Assembly (NCBI RefSeq): GCF_025567315.1
Contig: NZ_JAOQJE010000012.1
Span: forward strand, 1-64,000
Source of the DNA: Agathobaculum ammoniilyticum
GTDB lineage: Bacteria > Bacillota > Clostridia > Oscillospirales > Butyricicoccaceae
Direction: 5' to 3'
DNA length: 64,000 bases
This document shows positions 40,723 through 49,070 of this stretch, piece after piece; the first letter of the stretch is position 1; every line of letters begins with the position of its first letter. The notes under the pieces were generated by a model, which was not told where the DNA came from, did no database searches, and saw only the letters and a program-made list of their open reading frames with translations. The translations under genes and the position numbers were made by a program.

Positions 40723-40864
40723 TCAAAAGGATAGGGTGACAGAATACCCAAGATAGTGAAAGGTATCAAAAGCACCAATGAACCAACCGACGAAAATGCC
40801 AAGCAAAAAAACCAAAAAAAAACAATAACAATGTAAGCAAGTGTTTTTTGATCCAAGTTATCAT
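40723..40864 (-). pseudogene. Small membrane protein gene interrupted at a T9 tract (frameshift)
   Basis: The ATG at 40864 has AGGAG 9 bases upstream and a good promoter (TTGATT, 17 bases, TATAGT; 40915-40887). The frame reads MITWIKKHLLTLLLFFF and then stops early. Shifting by one base within a run of nine T (40822-40814, minus strand) continues as FLLGIFVGWFIGAFD and GYSVTLSF with a clean stop at 40723, giving a coherent 46-residue single-span membrane peptide. Either a mutation, a sequencing indel, or slippage-dependent expression. No family recognised. Confidence 0.5.
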
Positions 40865-40886
40865 GATACCCATCTCCTGTGGTTAT

Positions 40887-40928
40887 ACTATATAATATTT
40901 TGTATGATAAATCAATATTAAGTATAAT
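40887..40928. promoter_or_regulatory. Overlapping divergent promoters
   Basis: Minus: TTGATT (40915-40910), 17 bases, TATAGT (40892-40887). Plus: TTGTAT (40900-40905), 17 bases, TATAAT (40923-40928). The two overlap, so the small membrane gene and the ribbon-helix-helix gene may be reciprocally controlled. Confidence 0.7.
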
Positions 40929-40962
40929 TTAATGGTATGCTGGATAACAAGAGGTGAGCGAA

Positions 40963-41127
40963 GTGAGGCCGTTGAAGGAACGAGTAACGATTACACTGGA
41001 CAGCGATATTGTTGCCCGCCTGCGTGAATTGGCTGATGAAGATGCCCGCCCGTTTTCCCAGTACATCAACGTGATCTTACGAAAATACCTGCATGCGTTG
41101 GACAAAAAGAAACCGTCCGGAGAATAA
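40963..41127 (+). CDS. Ribbon-helix-helix DNA-binding protein, 54 residues
   Basis: From a GTG at 40963 with AAGAGGTGAG upstream. The sequence RVTITLDSDIVARLRELAD is the beta-strand and first helix of a CopG/Arc-type fold, and FSQYINVILRKYLH the second helix. It is small enough to be missed by gene callers. It probably binds DNA as a dimer; the overlapping divergent promoter is an obvious target. Its promoter is 35 bases upstream, and a terminator follows immediately. No toxin gene is adjacent in the same direction. Confidence 0.75.
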   Translation: MRPLKERVTITLDSDIVARLRELADEDARPFSQYINVILRKYLHALDKKKPSGE

Positions 41128-41128
41128 A

Positions 41129-41163
41129 ACAGGCAGGGGGCCGCGGCTCCCTGCCTGTTTTTT
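41129..41163. terminator. Bidirectional terminator between the ribbon-helix-helix gene and cysE
   Basis: ACAGGCAGGG / CCCTGCCTGT arms with inner GC pairs, flanked by AAAA and TTTTTT. Confidence 0.85.
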
Positions 41164-41168
41164 CGGTG

Positions 41169-41837
41169 TTATTCGTCTGCTTCGCGTTCCCGCTGTTCCT
41201 CGCGCTTGAGCCGCTGCTCGTTGGCGTATACGCGGCTTTGCAGGCGGCAAAGCTCCTGCGCGAGCGGATCGGGCAGGTTGACCTGGTCGAGATCGTAGGA
41301 CGGGGAGGAAACGCGCTGCCCGTCAATCTTGACCACGCGCGCCTTGACGCCCACGACCGTGGAATTGGGTGGCACTTCCTGCAGCACCACCGCGTTCGCG
41401 CCGATGCGGCTGTTATCGCCCACGGTGAACGGGCCGAGCACCTTGGCGCCGGTCGCGATCAGCACGTTGTTGCCGATGGTCGGGTGGCGCTTGCCGGTGT
41501 CATGGCCGGTGCCGCCGAGCGTGACCCCGTGGTAGATCGTGCAGTCGTCTCCAATCTCAGCGGTTTCGCCAATGACGATGCCCATGCCGTGGTCGATGAA
41601 CAGGCGGCGGCCGATGGTCGCGCCCGGATGGATCTCGATGCCGGTCATATGGCGGGCAAACTGGGAAAGCGCCCGCGCAAGGAAAAAGAGCTTGTGCTGA
41701 TACAGCCAGTGTGCCTGGCGATGGTAGATCAGCGCGTGGAAGCCCTGGTACAGCAAAAAGACCTCCAGTGTTGTGCGTGCGGCGGGATCGCGGTCGCGGA
41801 TTGAGCGCGCATCGTCCAGCAGGCCCTGAAAAATCAT
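41169..41837 (-). CDS. cysE: Serine O-acetyltransferase
   Basis: A 222-residue CysE of the short Firmicute type: N-terminal helical part, then left-handed beta-helix hexapeptide repeats with GIEIHPGATIGRRLFIDHG (catalytic His), GIVIGETAEIGDDCTIYHGVTLGG and ARVVK. It makes O-acetylserine for cysteine synthesis. The C-terminal 40 residues are charged and helical rather than the CysK-binding Ile tail. Divergent from the dehydrogenase gene at 41982. Confidence 0.93.
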   Translation of the reverse strand: MIFQGLLDDARSIRDRDPAARTTLEVFLLYQGFHALIYHRQAHWLYQHKLFFLARALSQFARHMTGIEIHPGATIGRRLFIDHGMGIVIGETAEIGDDCTIYHGVTLGGTGHDTGKRHPTIGNNVLIATGAKVLGPFTVGDNSRIGANAVVLQEVPPNSTVVGVKARVVKIDGQRVSSPSYDLDQVNLPDPLAQELCRLQSRVYANEQRLKREEQREREADE

Positions 41838-41882
41838 AAAGCATACATCCTATCGTTTGGGTATGAAATCGCTACAGTATCC

Positions 41883-41947
41883 ATTATAGCGGTATTTGGG
41901 CAAAAATTCAAACACTACGTTGAATTTTGCGAAAAAAGTGGTATAAT
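41883..41947. promoter_or_regulatory. Divergent promoters of cysE and the UDP-sugar dehydrogenase gene
   Basis: Minus: TTGAAT (41911-41906), 17 bases, TATAAT (41888-41883). Plus: TTGAAT (41920-41925), 16 bases, TATAAT (41942-41947). The -35 boxes are back to back, 8 bases apart. No T-box or S-box leader is visible before cysE. Confidence 0.8.
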
Positions 41948-41981
41948 GTAAGAAGATTTTGCTGAATGAGGTACGAAAATT

Positions 41982-43184
41982 ATGAAAATTACTGTCATGG
42001 GGCTGGGCTACATCGGCCTGCCGACCGCGATCACGCTGGCCGAGGCAGGGTTTGAGGTCTGCGGCTTTGACGTGAACGAAAAAACGATTGAGACGCTCAA
42101 GGGCGGCCATATTCATATCGTGGAGCCGGGCCTGCAGGAAGCGTTCGAGAAGGCGGTCGCCCACGGGCATCTGCATTTTTCCTCCAAGCTGACCCGATCG
42201 GATGTGTTCTATATCGCCGTGCCGACACCGTTCTACCAGGACGAAACCGGCAGCCACAAGGCTGACCTGAAATTCGTGGAGTCCGCGGGCCGCATGGCGG
42301 GCAAGGTGATCGAACCGTCCAATCTGGTCATTCTGGAATCCACCGTGCCGCCGCATACGACCGAGATGCTCGCGCGCGTGCTGGGCGAGGAGTCCGGCAT
42401 CGATATGAACCGGCTGCACGTCGCGCATTGTCCGGAGCGCGTCATCCCCGGCAATATGATGTACGAGCTGAAGAACAACGATCGCATCGTTGGCGCGCGC
42501 ACACCGGAAGCCGCCGAGATGGCGGCGTCCATCTATGAGAAGGTGCTGGAAAAGGGGGTCGTCCACAAGACTGACGACCTGACCGCCGAAATGTGCAAGC
42601 TGACCGAAAATACCTTCCGCGATGTCAATATTGCTTATGCCAACGAGCTGTCGGTCATTTGCGACAAAATGGGGATCGACGTGTTCGAACTGATCAAGCT
42701 GGCCAACTGCCATCCGCGCGTCAATATCCTGACGCCGGGCGTGGGCGTGGGCGGCCACTGCATCGCGGTAGATCCGTGGTTCATCTATGAGCAGTTTCCG
42801 GCCGAGGCCAAGGTTATCCTCGCCGCGCGCGAGCGCAACGAGAACAAGCCGCACTTTGTCGCGGGCAAGGTGGTATCCTCGCTCGCCAGGGTGACGGATA
42901 CGGTCGGCGTGCTCGGCCTGAGCTATAAGCCGGATGTGGACGACCTGCGCGAGTCCCCCTCGATCGAGCTGTGCCATATTCTACAGGAAAAAGGCGTGAA
43001 TGTGATCGCCTGCGAGCCGTTCGCAAAAGACGGCGAGGTGCAGGGCATCCCGAATGTACCCTTTGCGGAGGTTTTGCAGAAAGCGGACTATTTGGTGATT
43101 ACATTGGGACATACTTTGTTTAAAGATAACAAAAAGTTGATTGCTGAAAAGCCGTATTACGACTGTGTCGGCTTGATGGAATAA
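41982..43184 (+). CDS. wecC: UDP-N-acetyl-D-mannosaminuronate dehydrogenase-like nucleotide-sugar dehydrogenase
   Basis: A 400-residue UDP-glucose/GDP-mannose dehydrogenase-family enzyme. N-terminal Rossmann loop GLGYIGLPTA at 7-16, ESTVPPHTT, the central KLTENTFRDVNIAYANE helix, the catalytic Cys260 in GVGGHCIAVDPW, and a C-terminal domain with GLSYKPDVDDLRESPS. The GGHCIAVDP form fits the WecC/ManNAc branch, which oxidises the sugar to uronic acid for envelope polysaccharide. No glycosyltransferases are adjacent. A strong terminator follows. Confidence 0.88.
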   Translation: MKITVMGLGYIGLPTAITLAEAGFEVCGFDVNEKTIETLKGGHIHIVEPGLQEAFEKAVAHGHLHFSSKLTRSDVFYIAVPTPFYQDETGSHKADLKFVESAGRMAGKVIEPSNLVILESTVPPHTTEMLARVLGEESGIDMNRLHVAHCPERVIPGNMMYELKNNDRIVGARTPEAAEMAASIYEKVLEKGVVHKTDDLTAEMCKLTENTFRDVNIAYANELSVICDKMGIDVFELIKLANCHPRVNILTPGVGVGGHCIAVDPWFIYEQFPAEAKVILAARERNENKPHFVAGKVVSSLARVTDTVGVLGLSYKPDVDDLRESPSIELCHILQEKGVNVIACEPFAKDGEVQGIPNVPFAEVLQKADYLVITLGHTLFKDNKKLIAEKPYYDCVGLME

Positions 43185-43198
43185 ACAAACAACGGAAA

Positions 43199-43228
43199 AC
43201 GGCACAGCGGAACGCTGTGCCGTTTTTT
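43199..43228 (+). terminator. Terminator after the UDP-sugar dehydrogenase gene
   Basis: ACGGCACAGCG, GAA loop, CGCTGTGCCGT then TTTTT. Confidence 0.9.
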
Positions 43229-43338
43229 CATCCCGCGGACGGCCCTGTATGTGGTTTACAAATTGAAAACAGGGCGTGGGTTCGGTGGGAAATTTCCGTA
43301 AGATAGAGTAAAGACAGATGGGGAAAGGGGGCGGCGGT

Positions 43339-43866
43339 ATGGATGACAGAATCACCGAGCTGCTGTCCGCGGGCGACCAGGAGGGTATCGCCCTGCTGCA
43401 GAAGCAGTACGGCAATATGGTGCGGTACATCGTGCGTGGTATCCTGCGGGACGAGCAGGATGTGGAGGAATGCGTCAGCGACGTCTACCTGCGCGTTTGG
43501 GACCGGTTCGGCACATTCCGGAGCGATCGGGGCAGCCTTGCGGCCTGGGTGACCGCGGTGGCCCGCAACACGGCGGTGGATTGCCTCCGGCGGCGGCATA
43601 CGCCAGAGGAGACACTGGAGGAGCGGACGGGCGCGTCCCCCTCGCCGGAGGAGGAAGTGCTGCGTCGGGAACGCGCCGCACAGCTCCGGCGCGCGGTGGA
43701 TGCGCTGAGCAACAACGAAAGGCTGCTGTTTTACCGCAAGTATTATTATCTGCAGTCCACCGCGCAGATCGCCGCCGAGCTGGGCTTGACCGAGCGGGCG
43801 GTCGAAGGGCGACTGTACCGCCTGCGCGGCCGGCTGCGCAGGCTGATGGGAGGTGATGCGCTATGA
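43339..43866 (+). CDS. ECF-type RNA polymerase sigma factor
   Basis: A 175-residue ECF sigma factor: region 2 at about 18-85 (VRYIVRGILRDEQDVEECVSDVYLRVW in part, SLAAWVTAVARNTAVDCLRRR) and region 4 at about 115-170 with helix-turn-helix STAQIAAELGLTERAVEGRLYRLRGRL. ATG at 43339 with AAAGGGGG upstream. The stop overlaps the following membrane-protein gene by 4 bases, the usual arrangement for a sigma factor and its anti-sigma partner. Confidence 0.93.
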   Translation: MDDRITELLSAGDQEGIALLQKQYGNMVRYIVRGILRDEQDVEECVSDVYLRVWDRFGTFRSDRGSLAAWVTAVARNTAVDCLRRRHTPEETLEERTGASPSPEEEVLRRERAAQLRRAVDALSNNERLLFYRKYYYLQSTAQIAAELGLTERAVEGRLYRLRGRLRRLMGGDAL

Positions 43867-45329
43867 CCGGACGGGAACAGGAGGAATTCGACCGTTATCT
43901 GGAACAGGAGCTTGGGGAAGCCCTGCCGCGCGAGAGCGCGGTCGGGGAGGTCAATCCTTGGGACACGCCCATCCGCTATATCGTCTGGGGCGTGATCCTC
44001 ACGCATATTGGGCTGGAATTCCTGTACCTGCAATACCTGATGCCTATGATCGGCGTGCTGCTGTCCTACCTGGGCTTCCGGTCGCTGCGGCGGTGCGGCG
44101 CGGGGTTCCGCGCGGCATGGGCGCTGGCCCTTGCAGAACTGGTCTGGCAGGCAGTGTATCTCGGCCTTTTGGTCACGCCGCACCTGCCGGAGGGATCGTG
44201 CGCCGTCGCCCTTGGCCTTGTGCATACGGCGGCGGGGATCGTACAGCTTTGCGCGCTGCGGGCGGGCCTCCGGCGCGTGTACGAGCAGGCAGGCGTCGCA
44301 CCCGAGGGCGACCCGCTCCGCTCGGCGGTTGTCTGGCAGCTCATGTGCGTTGCGCTGGCGCTGTCGCCGCTGTCGCACAGCTGGCTGGCGGGGATTCCGA
44401 TGCTCGTTGCGTTTGTTGTGATTGTCAAAGCCATGTTCCGCATCAGCGACGGGCTGGGCGACGCGGGCTACTGCCTGACCGCTGCGCCGGTGCAGGTGAG
44501 CGGCAAGCGCTTCGGCTGGTGCTATGTTGCACTGTGCGCGGCGTTGGTGGTGGGCGGCAGCCTGTGGGTCAACCATCCCCGGCTGGACGCGCAGCCGCGG
44601 CCCACGCCTGAGATGGCGGCGGAGCGGCAGGCGTTGGCGGCGCTCGGCATGCCGGAGAACGTGGCGGCCGACTTGTCCGACGAGCATGTGGCCGTGCTGG
44701 AGGGCGCGCTCTATGTGGAAAGCGTTCAGGAACAGATGCTTTTTGACCCGGGCGAGGGCCGCGTCAGCAACATGCCGGAGAATTATCCGGAGGGTTATTC
44801 CGAGAGCGCGGAATGGATGGATGTCAGCGCCGTGTATATCGAGCTGCCGGGCAACCGCATGGCGGTGCTCAACCACTTTGCATGGCGGCGGGGCGCGGCC
44901 TGGTGGGGCGATGCGCTGGCGCTGCTGTGGCAGGATGAGCCGGCGGAGCTGATTGGCGGCGTCCTGCTCTATGAAAAGGACGGGCAGAGCTATACGGCCG
45001 CGATGCCCAACCTCAAAAACGAAATGGTGACCACGACCGATTGGGTTTTCGGCGTACAGACCGCGCCGCGCATCACCGGCACGGTCAGTTACCCGTTCGG
45101 CGCGCAGGCGCAACGCGGCTACACGCTGTATATCATCGAGCTGGAAGGCAGCAACGTGTTCGGCGGCGCGAACCTGATTTACTGCCACCGCCGGCAGCCG
45201 GTCAGCCTCCCGTACCGCGCGCCGGAAGAGCTGACGCAGGGGTGGAGCGGAAAAAATCTGCAGAACAGCTATACCAATTACGCGACACGGGAATACCGCG
45301 AGTGGGAGAAGAACGACGGCGCTTTGTGA
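43863..45329 (+). CDS. Polytopic membrane protein, probable anti-sigma partner
   Basis: 488 residues. A cytoplasmic N-terminus of about 35 residues rich in Glu (REQEEFDRYLEQELGEA), then about seven hydrophobic spans between 37 and 235, then a large extracytoplasmic domain of about 250 residues. No zinc anti-sigma HxxxCxxC motif is seen. Being coupled to the ECF sigma gene, it likely holds that factor at the membrane and senses an envelope signal; this is inferred from position only. The C-terminal domain is not one I recognise. Confidence 0.65.
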   Translation: MTGREQEEFDRYLEQELGEALPRESAVGEVNPWDTPIRYIVWGVILTHIGLEFLYLQYLMPMIGVLLSYLGFRSLRRCGAGFRAAWALALAELVWQAVYLGLLVTPHLPEGSCAVALGLVHTAAGIVQLCALRAGLRRVYEQAGVAPEGDPLRSAVVWQLMCVALALSPLSHSWLAGIPMLVAFVVIVKAMFRISDGLGDAGYCLTAAPVQVSGKRFGWCYVALCAALVVGGSLWVNHPRLDAQPRPTPEMAAERQALAALGMPENVAADLSDEHVAVLEGALYVESVQEQMLFDPGEGRVSNMPENYPEGYSESAEWMDVSAVYIELPGNRMAVLNHFAWRRGAAWWGDALALLWQDEPAELIGGVLLYEKDGQSYTAAMPNLKNEMVTTTDWVFGVQTAPRITGTVSYPFGAQAQRGYTLYIIELEGSNVFGGANLIYCHRRQPVSLPYRAPEELTQGWSGKNLQNSYTNYATREYREWEKNDGAL

Positions 45330-45346
45330 CGTTTTTGTGTTTTTCC

Positions 45347-45375
45347 TTGTATAGAACGGAAAACAGTGCTATAAT
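45347..45375 (+). promoter_or_regulatory. Promoter of the foldase gene
   Basis: TTGTAT (45347-45352), 17 bases, TATAAT (45370-45375), 45 bases before the ATG. Confidence 0.8.
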
Positions 45376-45420
45376 AACAAAAGTCTGTTTAGTTTTTTGC
45401 AATACAAGGAGAGTCGGAAT

Positions 45421-46551
45421 ATGAACAAATGGGTACAGCGTATTGCCGCGCTGGTCGTTTTGCTGGCAATCGTACTGGGCATCACCTACTGGCAGGGCTC
45501 CAAGGTATCGGTTTCCTATCAGCCGATGGGGGAGGATTCGCCTGTCGTGATGACGGTCAACGGCGATGAGGTCAGGGCGGAGGAATTCGCAACCTACATG
45601 ATCTATAACATGAAGTACTACGAAAACATGTATTCACAGTACGGCATGATGGGCCTGTGGAGCGACGACAGCTCGGCCGAGATGCTGGGCGTGATGATGC
45701 CGGGCTTTGCCAAGGACCAGGCGGTCTACTCGCGCGTTGTGCTGGAGCAGTTTGAAAAGGCCGGTCTGGAGCTGTCCTACAGCAACCAGAAAGAGCTGTC
45801 TACCCTGCGTAAGGACACCATTGACCAGGCAGGCGGCTACGACGGCTATCTGCAGAAGATCGCGCAGCTCGGCTTCAACGACCAGACCTATATGAATTTC
45901 CTGTATATCACGCAGTGCTACTCCGCGCTCAACGAGTATTATTACGGCTCGGACGGGATCGACAAGCCGACGGACGAGGAGTTGATGGAGCACTTCCGCG
46001 ACAACTACATCTCGGCCAAGCATATCCTGATCCTGACCGTCGACCCCTCGACAGGCGAGACGCTCCGCACGGACGAGGAGGCCAGGGCGCTGGCGCAGTC
46101 CATCCTGGACCGCATCAACGCGGGCGAGGACTTTGACGCCCTGATGAACGAATACAGCGAGGACGGCGGCTTGGAAGGCAATCCGGACGGGTATATCTTT
46201 ACCGAGGGCGATATGGTCACACCGTTCTACGAGGGCGCCAAGGCGCTGGCAGAGGGCGAGGTTTCCGACCTTGTCAAGAGCGACTACGGCTATCATATCA
46301 TCCAGCGCACGGCGCTCGATTACGAAAACCAGTTCATCAATTATCAGGCTGACCTGGCCACGCAGATGGGCCGGACGATGGACGCGCTCCTCAGCCAGTG
46401 GATGACCGAAGCAGAGGTCGAAACCACCGACGTGTACGACGAGATCAACTATAAGAACGTATACGATTACGCGCCGGCAGGAGTCGCGGAGATTCTGAAC
46501 GGCTCGGACTCGGACGACAGCGCGGCTTCCGATGAAGCGGCCGCGGAATAA
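45421..46551 (+). CDS. Membrane-anchored peptidyl-prolyl isomerase (parvulin, PrsA/SurA-like)
   Basis: A 376-residue protein. Residues 5-24 are a hydrophobic anchor without a lipobox Cys, so it is membrane-tethered rather than a lipoprotein like PrsA. A SurA_N-like helical chaperone region follows, then a parvulin domain (about 200-300) with AKHILI, GEDFDALMNEYSEDGG and VKSDYGYHIIQ. An acidic Ser/Ala tail ends it. It helps fold secreted proteins outside the membrane. AAGGAGAG precedes the ATG at 45421. Confidence 0.9.
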   Translation: MNKWVQRIAALVVLLAIVLGITYWQGSKVSVSYQPMGEDSPVVMTVNGDEVRAEEFATYMIYNMKYYENMYSQYGMMGLWSDDSSAEMLGVMMPGFAKDQAVYSRVVLEQFEKAGLELSYSNQKELSTLRKDTIDQAGGYDGYLQKIAQLGFNDQTYMNFLYITQCYSALNEYYYGSDGIDKPTDEELMEHFRDNYISAKHILILTVDPSTGETLRTDEEARALAQSILDRINAGEDFDALMNEYSEDGGLEGNPDGYIFTEGDMVTPFYEGAKALAEGEVSDLVKSDYGYHIIQRTALDYENQFINYQADLATQMGRTMDALLSQWMTEAEVETTDVYDEINYKNVYDYAPAGVAEILNGSDSDDSAASDEAAAE

Positions 46552-46562
46552 GCGGGAAAATC

Positions 46563-46596
46563 AAAAAGGACGTTCCGGAAGGGAGCGTCCTTTTTT
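46563..46596 (+). terminator. Terminator after the foldase gene
   Basis: AAAAAGGACG / CGTCCTTTTT hairpin with imperfect inner stem and T-run. Confidence 0.8.
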
Positions 46597-46612
46597 GCTA
46601 CGAAAACGGGTA

Positions 46613-47161
46613 TCAGAGCTCCGCAAGCAGCCAGGGAAGCGGCGTGCGGCCGAAGAAGCTGTTGTGAAACAGGGCGAGCGCTTCCCAAGTGGCGCGGTCG
46701 GTCACGCCGTTCTGTGGGAGCAGGAACACCCCTTGAGCAAGGCGGACAGCGTCCGCTGTCGCGCGGTCGTATTCTCCGGTGAGCGGAACAGGGGTCACGG
46801 AGGAAAAATGGGGCACCGCCGAGGAAAGCAGGAGCTGCAGAACAAGGACAGACGGGCCCTTGTCTCCGGCAGCCAACTGCCCGTCAGAACCGGCAGGGGA
46901 AAAGGAGACTGCGGCAGGCAGCGTGTCGCCCAAGAGCAGGAGCAGATAGGCTTGGTAAATTGCAGTCCATGTTTCATAGCCGGCCGTGCCGGTAACGAGC
47001 AGGCCGTTGCGGCGCTGGAAATCGCGTACCGCCGCCGCGGTTTCCGGACCGAAGATGCCGTCCGGAACCAGTGGATGGACATGTGCCTGATCGAGCTGGA
47101 TACGGCGCAGGAAGGTCTGCAGGTCAAAAATATGCGCGCGGCGCTGTGCTTCGCTGTACAT
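46613..47161 (-). CDS. Peptidoglycan-binding-repeat protein
   Basis: A 182-residue protein made of two peptidoglycan-binding (PG_binding_1) repeats: PLVPDGIFGPETAAAVRDFQ with TGTAGYETW, and a divergent PLTGEYDRATADAVRLAQ with NGVTDRATW. There is no signal peptide or catalytic domain. Its ATG overlaps the upstream gene stop by one base, so it is third in an operon with the SpoIID-like protein. A spore cortex or coat role is plausible but inferred. Confidence 0.8.
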   Translation of the reverse strand: MYSEAQRRAHIFDLQTFLRRIQLDQAHVHPLVPDGIFGPETAAAVRDFQRRNGLLVTGTAGYETWTAIYQAYLLLLLGDTLPAAVSFSPAGSDGQLAAGDKGPSVLVLQLLLSSAVPHFSSVTPVPLTGEYDRATADAVRLAQGVFLLPQNGVTDRATWEALALFHNSFFGRTPLPWLLAEL

Positions 47162-48591
47162 CAGGCGCTTGCCTCCTCTCCCACCGGATAGCCGGGGTAC
47201 TGCCCCTCGCTGGTTTGACTGCCCGCAAGCACATCGCTGGCGAGCTGCGCCATATACTCCCAGGTCAGCGGGCCGATGGCGCCGGTGGCGGGCAGGCCGA
47301 CCAGCGCCTGCACGACCGAGACCGCGTCGCGCGTCGCGGGGCCGAAAATACCGTCAATGCCGACGGCCGGCACCTCCGGATAGGAGCGCGCGATAATATT
47401 GATCACCTGCTGCGCCCGACGCACCTCTTCACCGCGCATGCCTTCCACCAGGAAGATCTCGGGCAGGCCGGCAAGCTCCTGTAGCCATTCCTGCTCGGGG
47501 CGGGCCGCCAGAATGGACTGGTAGGTGGAAAGCAGCTCGTTCCAGGTCGTGCGGTCCACAGCGCCGGTTTCCGGCAGGCCCATCATACGCTGATAGGCGG
47601 TAACGGCCTCGCGCGTCTGGGGGCCGAAGACGCCGTCCAGCTGATTGATCTGCCAGCGGGGGAGCTGGTCGTAATATTCTCCCGCCACGGCCAGAAAATA
47701 TTGCAGAAGCTGCACGCCGGGGCCGGTCGCGCCTTCGCGCAGTTCGGTTGGAAACTGACGCGAAACATCCTCCAGCCGCAGCCCTTCGCTGTCCAGCTCG
47801 CTCAGACGTTTCACATTGTTATATATGAAGGCGATGCGATACCAAGTGGACTTGCCGACGATCCCGTCTACCGCAAGGTTGAACTGCTGCTGGAACGCGC
47901 GCACAGCGCGCTCGGTGTCCGCGTCAAAAATTCCGTCCACGGGATAGATCTTGGGAATGTTGGGATAGTTGGTCGAGATGCGGTTGAGCCGGTTCTGGAT
48001 GATGCGGACCTCCTCTGACACGTCGCCCAGCCGGAATGTGACGCCCGGCCAGGAGCCGCCGAGGTTGGGGGCGATGGGTGCGTTGCGTACAAAGTTGATG
48101 TCGTCCCCGTAAAAGGAACGCACAATCTCCTCCGCGCTCATGCCCTGCTCGGCGAGCGGGACCGTACCCCACTGGCTCAGCCCGCCCGGGCAGGTCGTGG
48201 TCGTGCCGTTGCAGTACTGGGCGAACAGCGGCTCGATTGCTTCGCCGCGCGTCAGATAGTTGTTGAACATATCGTCCACGATGGTGGAGATGTTCTCAAA
48301 GATATCGCGCCCAGGGACGAAGGACTGATCGTAGCGCGTGGAATTTGTGATGTCGAAATCATAGCCCTGCGCGCGGTACCATTCGGTAAACACACGGTTG
48401 AGAGCATAGGATGTCTGCGCGTAGATGTTGGCGCGGATCGCCTCCTCCGGCCAGGTGGGGTAGATCTCAGACGAGGCTACATTTTTGATATAGTCGGCAA
48501 AGGGAACGGTGATGTTCTGCGCGTTGGATGAGGGCGCGCCAAGATGCACGGTGATCGTTTCCGGAATAACGACGGGGGATTGTTCAGGCAA
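47161..48591 (-). CDS. SpoIID-like domain protein with three peptidoglycan-binding repeats
   Basis: A 476-residue protein. N-terminal SpoIID-like domain (about 10-165): VPFADYIKNVASSEIYPTWPEEAIRANIYAQTSYAL in outline, with the Pro-Glu-Glu-Ala motif that carries the lytic transglycosylase Glu in SpoIID. Three PG_binding_1 repeats follow (about 190-255, 280-345, 375-440), each with DGIFGP- or DGVFGP-type cores. No signal peptide is visible. It starts at TTG 48591, with GGAGAGGAG provided by the end of the upstream gene. It likely acts on peptidoglycan during sporulation. Confidence 0.85.
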   Translation of the reverse strand: MPEQSPVVIPETITVHLGAPSSNAQNITVPFADYIKNVASSEIYPTWPEEAIRANIYAQTSYALNRVFTEWYRAQGYDFDITNSTRYDQSFVPGRDIFENISTIVDDMFNNYLTRGEAIEPLFAQYCNGTTTTCPGGLSQWGTVPLAEQGMSAEEIVRSFYGDDINFVRNAPIAPNLGGSWPGVTFRLGDVSEEVRIIQNRLNRISTNYPNIPKIYPVDGIFDADTERAVRAFQQQFNLAVDGIVGKSTWYRIAFIYNNVKRLSELDSEGLRLEDVSRQFPTELREGATGPGVQLLQYFLAVAGEYYDQLPRWQINQLDGVFGPQTREAVTAYQRMMGLPETGAVDRTTWNELLSTYQSILAARPEQEWLQELAGLPEIFLVEGMRGEEVRRAQQVINIIARSYPEVPAVGIDGIFGPATRDAVSVVQALVGLPATGAIGPLTWEYMAQLASDVLAGSQTSEGQYPGYPVGEEASA

Positions 48592-48597
48592 TTTCGT

Positions 48598-49029
48598 TCA
48601 CTCCTCTCCGCCCGTTTCGGAATGGTATAGCACCTGTGGGTCGCCGGTGGCGGTCAGATCGGTCTGGCTGGACGGCTGGTTTTCCTCCAGCGGGGTCAGC
48701 GCGACCGGCAGCACGGCTGGAATGCCGGGAAACATGGGGATATGCAGAGCGGTAAGCGGCGTATAGCCCTCCTTGGCAACTTCTACGGTATAGAGGGAAA
48801 ACGGCGTGCCACTGTCCGGTGTCATGGAGTTGGACAGCGGCGGGGTGGGTAGCTCCATGGGCGGCGTCATGCCGTTCTGATCGGTGCGGACGCTGTAAAG
48901 CAGCGTCCGTTCACCGGGTTGGTCGGCTGCGGTGGATACAGTCACGGAAGCGCCCGCGAGGGGGAGCGCGCCTAGCGCGGTCGTTACGACAACACGCAGC
49001 ACGGCCGAGCTGGTAGCGGGATCGGGCAT
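48598..49029 (-). CDS. Hypothetical protein with carboxypeptidase-regulatory-like beta sandwich
   Basis: A 143-residue protein. The start SAVLRVVVTTALGALPLAGASVTVS and TDQNGMTPPMELPTPP, then FSLYTVEVAKEGYTPLTALHIPMFPG, read like a CarboxypepD_reg/Ig-like fold found beside SpoIID/PG-binding genes. AGGAGG precedes its ATG. First gene of the three-gene minus-strand operon, 6 bases before the SpoIID-like gene. It may be a structural protein of the spore or envelope. Confidence 0.65.
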   Translation of the reverse strand: MPDPATSSAVLRVVVTTALGALPLAGASVTVSTAADQPGERTLLYSVRTDQNGMTPPMELPTPPLSNSMTPDSGTPFSLYTVEVAKEGYTPLTALHIPMFPGIPAVLPVALTPLEENQPSSQTDLTATGDPQVLYHSETGGEE

Positions 49030-49070
49030 GGATAGCGACCTCCTGTATGATTGGATGGATGTGCCGGTGG

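Noticed and set aside
40632..40856. 74-codon minus-strand frame from a TTG at 40856 running into mrnC
   Set aside because: It crosses the rnf-mrnC terminator and its ribosome binding site is poor; the ATG at 40864 in another frame has proper signals.
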